A stretch of 64,000 bases of DNA from Undibacterium paludis (GTDB lineage: Bacteria > Pseudomonadota > Gammaproteobacteria > Burkholderiales > Burkholderiaceae_D): NCBI RefSeq assembly GCF_022568815.1, contig NZ_JAKZHX010000007.1:186001-250000 (forward strand), in the 5' to 3' direction. The translations under genes were made by a program, and so were the position numbers. Positions 29,830 through 37,215 of this stretch are shown in pieces. Each line of letters opens with the position of its first letter. Position 1 is the stretch's first letter. The notes below the pieces were generated by a model that did not search any database, had not been told where the DNA came from, and worked only from the letters and a program-made list of their open reading frames with translations.

Positions 29830-31110
29830 ATGACCGATAAAAACGATATCCTCTTCGCCCGCGCCCAGAAAACCACTCCTGGCGGCGTCAATTCCCCGGT
29901 GCGCGCATTTCGCTCTGTAGGTGGCACCCCACGCTTTATCAGTCGCGCTGCCGGCCCTTATTTCTGGGATGCGGAAGACAAACGCTATATAGATTACATC
30001 GGCTCCTGGGGACCGGCCATTGTCGGGCACGCCCATCCGCAAGTCATCAGCGCAGTACAGGAAGCCGCCGCACGCGGCCTGAGCTTTGGCGCTCCGACTG
30101 AAGGTGAAATCGTGATGGCGGAAGAAATCTGCAAACTCGTGCCGAGTGTCGAACAGGTGCGCCTGGTATCGAGCGGCACAGAAGCCACCATGAGCGCCCT
30201 GCGCCTGGCGCGCGGCGCGACCAAACGTGACAAGATCATCAAGTTTGAAGGCTGCTATCACGGCCATGCCGATTCTTTGCTGGTCAAGGCTGGCAGCGGC
30301 CTGCTGACTTTTGGCAATCCTACCTCGGCTGGCGTACCTGAAGACTTCAGCAAACATACGCTGGTACTTGACTATAACAACTGCGAACAACTGGAAGAAG
30401 TGTTCAAATCCATCGGTGACCAGATTGCCTGCGTCATCGTCGAACCAGTAGCCGGCAATATGAACCTGATACGCGCTACGCAAGAGTTCATTAATACCAT
30501 GCGCAAGCTGTGTACGACACATGGCAGCGTATTGATTTTTGATGAAGTGATGTGCGGCTTTCGTGTGGGCCTGCATGGAGCACAAGCACTGTATGGCGTG
30601 CAAGCTGACCTGACTTGCCTGGGCAAGGTCATCGGCGGTGGTTTGCCGGTAGCCGCCTTTGGCGGCCGCGCTGACCTGATGGGCCACATGGCGCCTCTGG
30701 GTGGTGTCTACCAGGCCGGTACCTTGTCTGGCAATCCGGTTGCTGTCGCCGCCGGCATGACTACCCTGAAAATCATCCAGCAACCTGGTTTCTATGAAAA
30801 CCTGACTGCGCAAACCCGCAAGCTGGTGGATGGCTTGAGTGCTGCCGCCAAAGCTGCCAATATCACCTTCCGCGCCGACGCTGTCGGTGGCATGTTTGGC
30901 CTGTATTTTGCCAGTGAGGTGCCGGGCTCCTATGCCGCCATGATGGCCAGTGACAAGGAAAGATTCAACCGTTTCTTCCACCTGATGCTGGACCAGGGCG
31001 TCTACCTTGCTCCATCCGCATTTGAAGCAGGCTTCGTTTCTGCACAACATGATGATGGCATCATTGCCGATACGATTGCTGCAGCTGAAAAAGCCTTTGC
31101 ACAACTCTGA
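29830..31110 (+). CDS. hemL: glutamate-1-semialdehyde 2,1-aminomutase
   Basis: PLP enzyme that makes 5-aminolevulinate by the C5 pathway. 426 residues, normal length. N-terminal [15 protein letters not shown]-binding [25 protein letters not shown], and the Schiff-base Lys266 in [29 protein letters not shown] is also conserved. The opposite strand carries a 438-codon open frame across the same region, which is a composition artefact. Confidence 0.97.
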   Translation: MTDKNDILFARAQKTTPGGVNSPVRAFRSVGGTPRFISRAAGPYFWDAEDKRYIDYIGSWGPAIVGHAHPQVISAVQEAAARGLSFGAPTEGEIVMAEEICKLVPSVEQVRLVSSGTEATMSALRLARGATKRDKIIKFEGCYHGHADSLLVKAGSGLLTFGNPTSAGVPEDFSKHTLVLDYNNCEQLEEVFKSIGDQIACVIVEPVAGNMNLIRATQEFINTMRKLCTTHGSVLIFDEVMCGFRVGLHGAQALYGVQADLTCLGKVIGGGLPVAAFGGRADLMGHMAPLGGVYQAGTLSGNPVAVAAGMTTLKIIQQPGFYENLTAQTRKLVDGLSAAAKAANITFRADAVGGMFGLYFASEVPGSYAAMMASDKERFNRFFHLMLDQGVYLAPSAFEAGFVSAQHDDGIIADTIAAAEKAFAQL

Positions 31111-31123
31111 TCTGAATAGTAAA

Positions 31124-31146
31124 GCAGCGTGCCGTGGCACGCTGCC
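31124..31146 (+). terminator. hairpin between convergent hemL and the deaminase gene
   Basis: CAGCGTGCC, GT loop, GGCACGCTG: a perfect 9-bp GC-rich stem 14 bp after the hemL stop. The downstream sequence is pyrimidine-rich rather than a clean T-run, so termination efficiency is uncertain. Confidence 0.6.
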
Positions 31147-31192
31147 TGCATCTTTGCTTATATCTCTGCTTTAGCTCTCTATATGAGCAGCT

Positions 31193-32470
31193 TCAATTTT
31201 TTGATCTGAAATCCACCTGCCCTGGCCGTCCTGGCAAATTCAAATTCGCATGCGGCACCGGCGTCTGGCTGATGACTTTGCCGCGCCGCAGCACATGTGT
31301 CCGGGTGGCGCGCAAGCGGATAGCTTCGACGGGATCACTTGCATCGAGTATTACCAGATCAGCATTGCACCCTACCTCCAGCCCGTATCCTTCCAGCCCC
31401 AGGATACGTGCCGGTGCAGCAGTCACTGCGTGGAAGCACTGGCGCATTGCATCCTGACCCGTCATCTGCGCCACATGCAAACCCATCTGTGCAACTTCCA
31501 GCATGTCACCAGACCCCAGGCTATACCAGGGGTCCATCACGCAATCATGGCCGAAGGCGACATCTATACCAGCTGCCAGCATTTCCGGCACTCGTGTCAT
31601 GCCACGGCGTTTGGGGTAGGTGTCATGGCGCCCCTGCAAGGTAATATTGATAAGCGGATTGGCAATGGCGGCGACACCGGCTTCGCGCATCAATGGCAGT
31701 AATTTACTGACATAGTAATTGTCCATGGAATGCATGGATGTCAGATGCGAACCAGCCACCCGGCCTTGCATACCCAGTCTTTGCGTATGGTAAGCCAGGG
31801 TTTCTATATGGCGGGACAAGGGGTCGTCCGACTCATCGCAATGCATGTCGACGCGCAAGCCTTTTTCTGCTGCGAACTCACATAATAGCCGTACTGACTC
31901 TGCACCGTCAACCATGGTGCGCTCAAAATGCGGGATGCCGCCGACCACGTCAACTCCCATGCCAATCGCGCGCCTGAGGTTATCCATGGCGCTGGCGCTG
32001 CGCAAGATACCATCTTGCGGAAACGCCACCAATTGCAGATCCAGATAAGGAGCAACACGGCGTTTTACTTCCAGCAAAGCCTCCACTGCAAGCAAGCGAT
32101 CATCACAGATATCGACATGCGAACGGATAGCCAGCAAACCGCGTCCCACGGCCCAGTCGCAATAACGCATGGCGCGCTCGACCAGGGCTTCTTGCGTCAG
32201 CATGGGTTTCAACTCTCCCCATAAGGCTATGCCTTCGAGCAAGGTGCCAGACTGATTGACGCGTGGTAAGCCAAAACTGAGTACGGCATCCATGTGGAAA
32301 TGGGCATCGACAAAAGGCGGCGTCACCAGATTGCCTGCTGCATCAATTTCTTCCTTGCCGATGGCGGGTAAAGCGGCATCAATGGCAGTTATCCTGCCAT
32401 CCCGGATTGCCATATCCATGCCTTTGCGACCATCTGGCAAACTGGCATTGCGAATAACAAGATCACTCAT
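31193..32470 (-). CDS. codA: cytosine deaminase-like amidohydrolase
   Basis: Metal-dependent amidohydrolase most like cytosine deaminase. 425 residues. Metal ligands DAHFHMD (HxH), DMHCDESDDPLSR (active-site His and Glu), SHLTSMHSMDN, and the late Asp in GHDCVMDPWYSLG, which is a strong CodA signature. Other members of this family act on related N-heterocycles such as isocytosine or creatinine, so cytosine is a best guess. No codB permease is adjacent. The divergent LacI-family gene, with a repeat element between them, may control it. Confidence 0.8.
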   Translation of the reverse strand: MSDLVIRNASLPDGRKGMDMAIRDGRITAIDAALPAIGKEEIDAAGNLVTPPFVDAHFHMDAVLSFGLPRVNQSGTLLEGIALWGELKPMLTQEALVERAMRYCDWAVGRGLLAIRSHVDICDDRLLAVEALLEVKRRVAPYLDLQLVAFPQDGILRSASAMDNLRRAIGMGVDVVGGIPHFERTMVDGAESVRLLCEFAAEKGLRVDMHCDESDDPLSRHIETLAYHTQRLGMQGRVAGSHLTSMHSMDNYYVSKLLPLMREAGVAAIANPLINITLQGRHDTYPKRRGMTRVPEMLAAGIDVAFGHDCVMDPWYSLGSGDMLEVAQMGLHVAQMTGQDAMRQCFHAVTAAPARILGLEGYGLEVGCNADLVILDASDPVEAIRLRATRTHVLRRGKVISQTPVPHANLNLPGRPGQVDFRSKN

Positions 32471-32495
32471 CCCGAATCCTTCAATATAGTTATTG

Positions 32496-32642
32496 GAACC
32501 TGTTTACGATCTGTAGCGAGCGTCAGCGGGGTCAGCATAATAAAAGCGCAGCGCAAAAAGCGGAATGTACCTGAGTACATGAGCATTTTGAGCAGCACAT
32601 GAGCCCCGATCACGCTCGCGCAGTAAGATCATAAACAGGTTC
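32496..32642 (+). repeat. 147-bp inverted-repeat element, copy A
   Basis: Bounded by perfect 11-bp terminal inverted repeats GAACCTGTTTA and TAAACAGGTTC, extended by GATCTGTAGCGAGCG and its partner CGCTCGCGCAGTAAGATC. The interior has the blocks GCGCAAAAAGCGGAATGTAC and GAGCATTTTGAG, and CATGAGCCCCGATCACGC. A second, inverted copy lies at 35406-35545. No coding capacity. It occupies most of the divergent region between the deaminase and lacI genes, so it may carry or disturb their promoters. Confidence 0.85.
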
Positions 32643-32708
32643 TTACAGAAAATATGCACCACAGTGTCATCCTGCGTCATAATCTTGACACAGAAAGGCA
32701 GGAATTTT

Positions 32709-33728
32709 ATGGCAACAATGAAGCAGGTCGCAGAAAAGGCAAGGGTTTCTACCACTACCGTTTCTCATGTCATCAATAACACCCGTGTCGTCAGCGAAGA
32801 CGCACGTGAGCGCGTGCTCGCCGTCATCCAGGAGCTGCGCTACATCCCCAGCGCGGTTGCCCGCAGCCTGAAGAATGACCGCACCCATACCCTGGGTATG
32901 ATGATACCGAATAATTCCAACCCCTATTTTGCTGAAATCATACAGGGGATAGAGGACGCCTCTTTTAAGCTTGGTTACAACATCATTCTCTGCAATTCTT
33001 ATGATGACCCCAAAAAACAGGCTGCCTATATCCGCGTATTGATGGAAAAGCGCATCGATGGCCTGATCCTGGTGTCGTCCGGTTCCGATGAGGAACTCAC
33101 GCAATTACTGGCTGACGAAGGCATACCCAAGGTACTGGTGGACAGGGAAGTGTCTGGTGTCGTGGCTGATTTTATTGAAGCCGACCATGAACAGGGGGGC
33201 TATGAAGCCACCCGCTACCTGATAGGTCTGGGGCATACCCGGATAGCCTGTGTGGCCGGACCTGATATTTTGCTGCCCAGTGGTGACCGCGTGACAGGCT
33301 ACCGGCGGGCACTCAGTGAAGCCGGTCTGCCTTTCAGGCCAGAATATCTGCTGCATGCAGACTTTACCAGTCAGGGCGGATTTAACGCCTTCCAACAATT
33401 ACTGGCTTTGCCGCAACGTCCATCAGCCATCTTTGCCAGTAATGACCTGATGGCGATTGGTGGTATCCGGGCAGCCAACGAAGCGGGTATCAGGATACCG
33501 GAAGGCTTGTCGGTCATCGGTTATGATGATATCGCCCTGGCGTCCTTCAGCACCCCGCCACTGACAACCATAGCTCAACCCAAGCAAGCCATCGGCAATT
33601 TGACAGCGCAAATCCTGGTCAACCGCATTGTTGACCCCGAAGCACCGTTGCGCCGTGAAATGCTGAAGTCACAACTGGTAGTACGCCAGTCAACTGGCAT
33701 GCCTCCCGCTCAAACTGAAGCCATGTGA
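32709..33728 (+). CDS. LacI family transcriptional regulator
   Basis: DNA-binding regulator of 339 residues. The ATG at 32709 has an AGGA ribosome binding site; the frame also extends upstream to 32664. N-terminal HTH with MKQVAEKARVSTTTVSHVINNT, hinge helix SAVARSLKN, then a periplasmic-binding-protein-like effector domain (HTLGMMIPNNSNPYF, FASNDLMAIGGIRAANE, GYDDIALASFSTPPLTTI). It resembles PurR/RbsR-type members, so a sugar or nucleobase effector is plausible. It diverges from the cytosine-deaminase-like gene and is convergent with yggT. Confidence 0.92.
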   Translation: MATMKQVAEKARVSTTTVSHVINNTRVVSEDARERVLAVIQELRYIPSAVARSLKNDRTHTLGMMIPNNSNPYFAEIIQGIEDASFKLGYNIILCNSYDDPKKQAAYIRVLMEKRIDGLILVSSGSDEELTQLLADEGIPKVLVDREVSGVVADFIEADHEQGGYEATRYLIGLGHTRIACVAGPDILLPSGDRVTGYRRALSEAGLPFRPEYLLHADFTSQGGFNAFQQLLALPQRPSAIFASNDLMAIGGIRAANEAGIRIPEGLSVIGYDDIALASFSTPPLTTIAQPKQAIGNLTAQILVNRIVDPEAPLRREMLKSQLVVRQSTGMPPAQTEAM

Positions 33729-33755
33729 GCAGACGGACGTCAACCAATTAACCAA

Positions 33756-34307
33756 TTAAAGCACTGCCAGCAGCTTGGGGAAAGTCTCCCCCAGTACTTT
33801 GTTGAGTACTTGCAGAATAATCAATGCCACCAGTGGCGAAAAATCCAGGCCACCGAGAGAGGGAATCAATCTGCGCAGTGGCGACAATACTGGATCATTC
33901 AATGCGCGGATAAAGGGAGCAAACGGTGCTTGCGGATTGACCCAGCTAAAAATGGCCTCCAGTACCAATAAAGCCATCAAGCCATATAATATCCACTGCA
34001 ACATGCGGAAAATTGCCATCAGCAGTATCAGATTCACCGGGAACTGTTGTATCAAACCAAAATTGAGCGCCACCGCGATCAGAGCCACAAGCAGTACCGA
34101 GATCAGTGAGGCCCAGTCATATCCACGAAAACCCGGCACCATCCTTCGTATGGGGTGTACCAGCCAGTCGGTCAGCTGAAAAATTGCCTGCGCCAGGTTC
34201 ATTGGCGGCCTGACACGCTGCACCTGCATCCAGAAACGCAGCAACAAAAATCCAGCAAACAAACCTGTCACCGTATCAATGACATAAGTAAAAATTTCAT
34301 ATAACAC
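33756..34307 (-). CDS. YggT family membrane protein
   Basis: Integral membrane protein with two YggT repeats of two helices each. I start it at the GTG at 34307 (VLYEIFTYVIDTV), which has GGGGA 8 bp upstream and lies just after the terminator of the previous gene; the frame itself extends further into that terminator. 183 residues. Repeat 1 is around residues 5-95 (FRGYDWASLISVLLVALI) and repeat 2 around 105-180 (NDPVLSPLRRLIPSLGGLDFSPLVALIILQVL). Family members are linked to osmotic stress or membrane organisation; function unproven. Confidence 0.9.
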   Translation of the reverse strand: MLYEIFTYVIDTVTGLFAGFLLLRFWMQVQRVRPPMNLAQAIFQLTDWLVHPIRRMVPGFRGYDWASLISVLLVALIAVALNFGLIQQFPVNLILLMAIFRMLQWILYGLMALLVLEAIFSWVNPQAPFAPFIRALNDPVLSPLRRLIPSLGGLDFSPLVALIILQVLNKVLGETFPKLLAVL

Positions 34308-34318
34308 GATGCATCCCC

Positions 34319-34354
34319 AAAAAAAACCCACTGCATGACGAATCAGACAGTGGG
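34319..34354 (-). terminator. rho-independent terminator after the histone-like gene
   Basis: On the minus strand CCCACTG, a 14-base loop, CAGTGGG, then eight T residues. It lies 43 bp beyond the histone-like stop codon and immediately before the yggT ribosome binding site, so the two genes are separately transcribed or linked only by read-through. Confidence 0.88.
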
Positions 34355-34396
34355 TATTGTGCCTGAATAAAACCAGGCTACCAAGCATATCAAAGA

Positions 34397-35224
34397 TTAT
34401 GCCGGGCGATTACCAGTTGGGAAAGGCCAAGCTGCGTTTGGACTAACAACGGTTTTTGCATCAGGTGTCGCTGGTTTTGCTGGAGCGGCCTTTTTAGCGG
34501 CTGGCTTAGCCGCCGCTTTTTTTGCTGCTGGCTTCGCTGCTGGTTTAGCGGCTGCCTTTTTAGCTGCAGGTTTGGCAGCTGCTTTCGCTGCTGGCTTGGC
34601 TGCTGCCTTTTTAGCTGCTGCTGGTTTGGCTGCTGGTTTAGCTGCGGCTTTTGCTGGCTTGGCGGCTGCTTTTTTGGCTGCTGGTTTAGCTGCGGCTTTT
34701 GCTGGCTTGGCGGCTGCTTTTTTAGCTGCTGGTTTAGCTGCGGCTTTTGCTGGCTTGGCGGCTGCTTTTTTAGCTGCTGGTTTAGCTGCGGCTTTTGCTG
34801 GCTTGGCGGCTGCTTTTTTGGCTGCTGGTTTAGCTGCGGCTTTTGCTGGCTTGGCGGCTGCTTTTTTGGCTGCTGGTTTAGCTGCGGCTTTTTTAGCTAC
34901 TGGTTTAGCTGCCTTGGCTGCTGGTTTGGCTGCAGCTTTTGCTGCTGGCTTGGCGGCAGCTTTTTTAGCTGCTGCTGGTTTGGCTGCCTTGGCTGCTGGT
35001 TTAGCCGCAGCTTTTGCTGCTGGCTTGGCGGCAGCTTTTTTAGCTGCTGCTGGTTTGGCTGCCTTGGCTGCTGGTTTAGCCGCAGCTTTTGCTGCTGGCT
35101 TGGCAGCTGCTTTTGCAGCTGGTTTAGCAGCGGCTTTTTTAGCTGCTGGTTTAGCGGCCTTCTTTGCAGCAGGCTTCTTGGCTGCTACTGGTTCGTCCGG
35201 GGACGGTTGTGGTGCTGTTGCCAT
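34397..35224 (-). CDS. histone H1-like Lys/Ala/Pro-rich DNA-binding protein
   Basis: 275 residues made almost wholly of K, A and P in AAKPAAKK-type repeats, the composition of bacterial H1-like proteins (such as AlgP/AlgR3 and Bordetella BpH1) that bind DNA through their lysines. N-terminus MATAPQPSPDEPVAAKK and C-terminus VVSPNAAWPFPTGNRPA are the only non-repetitive parts. The middle encodes five identical-length 16-residue units (34641-34880) and two 25-residue units. Tandem coding repeats like these vary in number between strains. A good promoter was not assigned; a GGAGAAA ribosome binding site precedes the ATG. Confidence 0.88.
   Translation of the reverse strand: MATAPQPSPDEPVAAKKPAAKKAAKPAAKKAAAKPAAKAAAKPAAKAAAKPAAKAAKPAAAKKAAAKPAAKAAAKPAAKAAKPAAAKKAAAKPAAKAAAKPAAKAAKPVAKKAAAKPAAKKAAAKPAKAAAKPAAKKAAAKPAKAAAKPAAKKAAAKPAKAAAKPAAKKAAAKPAKAAAKPAAKKAAAKPAKAAAKPAAKPAAAKKAAAKPAAKAAAKPAAKKAAAKPAAKPAAKKAAAKPAAKKAAPAKPATPDAKTVVSPNAAWPFPTGNRPA
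34641..34880. repeat. five tandem 48-bp coding repeats
   Basis: Units begin at 34641, 34689, 34737, 34785 and 34833, each starting GCTGCGGCTTTTGCTGGC on the plus strand and encoding a 16-residue KPAKAAAKPAAKKAAA-type block of the histone-like protein. Units differ by only one or two bases, which indicates recent duplication or homogenisation. Confidence 0.92.
34971..35120. repeat. two tandem 75-bp coding repeats
   Basis: A 75-bp unit starting GCTGCTGGTTTGGCTGCC begins at 34971 and again at 35046, encoding about 25 residues each of the histone-like protein. It is distinct in phase and length from the neighbouring 48-bp array. Confidence 0.85.
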
Positions 35225-35405
35225 TTTGTTTCTCCTTCAATTGAGATGGAAAAAAATCAGATAAAAATTAAATCCGCTCGATCCCTTCAAGCGGATTATT
35301 CATCGGCACAAACATGATCGCTGTTTGCGCTAATGAATTCTGCACCGGCCGAACTGCTCCATCCCCTCTATTGATGGGGCACTTCAGCCATCATGGTTTG
35401 CATTA

Positions 35406-35545
35406 AAACCTGCTTATGATCTTAAGCGCGGGCGTGATCGGGGCTCATGCGCTACTCAAAATGCTCATGTACCAGAGTACATTCCGCTTTTTGCGCTACT
35501 CCTCACACCGCTGACGACCGCTCGCTACAGATCATAGACAGGTTC
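35406..35545 (-). repeat. ~140-bp inverted-repeat element, copy B
   Basis: Read on the minus strand it matches copy A (32496-32642) almost throughout: GAACCTGTCTATGATCTGTA at one end, then GCGCAAAAAGCGGAATGTAC, GAGCATTTTGAGTAGCGCAT, CATGAGCCCCGATCACGC, ending AAGATCATAAGCAGGTT. It is about 7 bp shorter. Its orientation is opposite to copy A, so the two flank lacI-yggT-histone as inverted repeats. Confidence 0.85.
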
Positions 35546-35574
35546 CACGCCGGCTCCTCACCGGGGCACAAACC

Positions 35575-35602
35575 CAAAAACACCTGCTGTTAGCAGCAAG
35601 TG
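35575..35602 (-). terminator. rho-independent terminator downstream of nrdB
   Basis: On the minus strand CACTTGCTG, loop CTAA, CAGCAGGTG (9 bp with one wobble pair), followed by TTTTT. It is 335 bp beyond the nrdB stop, so the nrdAB transcript would have a long 3' tail that includes the 35639-35663 hairpin. Confidence 0.7.
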
Positions 35603-35936
35603 CCGGTATTCTTTTGTGAAACAGAAAGACCAATAGCCACAATACCCAGTGTATCCGGGTATTGCGGCACTAACAGTTCAAAACAATGTTGTCTGTGACT
35701 GTCCATTCAGTTTGGTGAGGCCTCTCGCGTTTTACATCTTGTGCAAATCATGAGTAATCCTGCCGTGTTCTGTACTTTGCGAGTCTGTTTGAGTTTGCTT
35801 ATTCTGGTTTGCACTGTCCATCAATCCTGCATCAGCTCACTGATGCACTTAGTACCAGTATTCACTTCAAACTCAAACTACCCGCTCATCCAGATCGATT
35901 CCACTACCGGATTCTGGCGATCGCTGTGATCAGCGT

Positions 35937-37121
35937 TTATTCCCAGTTGAGGGCTCCGCCAGTTTGATACTCAATTACACGTGTCTCAAAAAAGTTGCGC
36001 TCTTTTTTCAGGTCTATCATTTCACTCATCCAAGGGAAAGGATTTTCTTCCTGAGGGAACAGCGCTTCGAGACCAATCTGTTGTGCGCGGCGATTTGCGA
36101 TGAAGCGTAAATAACCTTTAAACATAGGCGCATTCAAACCGAGCACTCCACGCGGCATTGTATCCTCTGCGTAACGATATTCCAACTCCACAGCACGCAA
36201 AAACAACGATTTAATTTCATCTCTAAATGCTGGAGTCCACAAATGCGGATTTTCCATCTTAATTGTATTGATCAAATCGATCCCGAAATTGCAGTGCATC
36301 GATTCATCACGCAAGATGTATTGATACTGTTCAGCCGCACCCATCATTTTATTTTGACGACCGAGCGCCAGAATTTGCGTGAAGCCGACATAGAAAAACA
36401 GGCCTTCCATCAGGCAGGCAAACACGATCAATGACTTCAGCAAAGTCTGGTCTGCCTCGGTAGTGCCGGTCTTGAATTCAGGATTTGTCAGCACGTCGAT
36501 GAAAGGAATCAGGAACTGATCCTTGTCGCGAATCGATTCAATCTCGTTGTAGGCATTGAAGATTTCACCTTCATCAAGACCCAGGGACTCAACGATGTAT
36601 TGATAGGCGTGGGTATGAATGGCCTCTTCAAATGCCTGGCGCAGCAGATACTGGCGGCATTCAGGTGCAGTGATGTGGCGATAAGTGCCGAGCACGATGT
36701 TGTTGGCAGCCAGGGAATCTGCTGTCACAAAAAATCCCAGGTTGCGCTTGACCAGACGACGCTCATCTTCGGTCAGACCGTTCGGATTCTTCCAGAGCTC
36801 AATATCACGCTGCATATTGATCTCTTGCGGCATCCAGTGGTTGGCACAGCCAGCCAGGTATTTGTCCCAGGCCCATTTGTATTTGAACGGGACCAGCTGG
36901 TTGACGTCAGTCTGGCCGTTGATGATACGTTTATCAGCCGCATTGACGCGACGTGCCAGGTCTTCTGAAGACACGGTCACCGGTTTGCTGACCAGTGCCG
37001 GATTAAGGGCGACTTCCTGTGTCTGCAGGCGCTGTTGTAAATCCATGCCACTGACATGGCGAGGCGCAGGCGCTGGCGCTGGCTGAGCTGCCGGTGTGAC
37101 TTCATCGTCCCAAGATAACAT
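35937..37121 (-). CDS. nrdB: ribonucleoside-diphosphate reductase, small subunit (class Ia)
   Basis: Radical-generating subunit of aerobic ribonucleotide reductase. 394 residues. Metal and radical residues fit the class: Asp135, Glu166, His169 and Tyr173 (EAIHTHAYQ, the ExxHxxxY pattern), and a second ExxH in [10 protein letters not shown] Pro/Ala-rich N-terminal tail of about 25 residues precedes the conserved region. An AAGGGA ribosome binding site supports the start. It follows nrdA by 94 bp on the same strand. Confidence 0.96.
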   Translation of the reverse strand: MLSWDDEVTPAAQPAPAPAPRHVSGMDLQQRLQTQEVALNPALVSKPVTVSSEDLARRVNAADKRIINGQTDVNQLVPFKYKWAWDKYLAGCANHWMPQEINMQRDIELWKNPNGLTEDERRLVKRNLGFFVTADSLAANNIVLGTYRHITAPECRQYLLRQAFEEAIHTHAYQYIVESLGLDEGEIFNAYNEIESIRDKDQFLIPFIDVLTNPEFKTGTTEADQTLLKSLIVFACLMEGLFFYVGFTQILALGRQNKMMGAAEQYQYILRDESMHCNFGIDLINTIKMENPHLWTPAFRDEIKSLFLRAVELEYRYAEDTMPRGVLGLNAPMFKGYLRFIANRRAQQIGLEALFPQEENPFPWMSEMIDLKKERNFFETRVIEYQTGGALNWE

Positions 37122-37215
37122 TATTTATTCCCTTACGTTTTGATACATTTTTTCCAGGGAAGAAGTCGCACCTGCACTTCTTCCCGCGCTGGCCATGTCT
37201 GGATGGCGGACTATA

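Larger units (their letters stand above)
35225..35936. other. intergenic region between the histone-like gene and nrdB
   Basis: About 710 bp with no supported gene. It holds the upstream region of the histone-like gene, repeat copy B (35406-35545), the nrdB-side terminator (35575-35602) and a second hairpin near 35639-35663 (AATACCC with GGGTATT). A 62-codon frame at 35741-35929 lacks a ribosome binding site and is probably chance. Confidence 0.7.

Noticed and set aside
29824-31140. 438-codon open frame antisense to hemL
   Set aside because: Overlaps a fully supported hemL and shows no domain; it results from codon composition.
34641-35120. Regular repeats as a possible CRISPR array
   Set aside because: Units are contiguous, of 48 and 75 bp, without spacers, and code in frame for a K/A/P-rich protein.
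34572-35264. 230-codon Ala/Leu-rich frame on the plus strand across the histone-like gene
   Set aside because: Mirror image of the AAKPAAKK repeats; the repeat structure keeps several frames open.
35741-35929. 62-codon frame with a hydrophobic stretch
   Set aside because: No ribosome binding site, no relatives recognised, and located in a repeat-bearing intergenic region.
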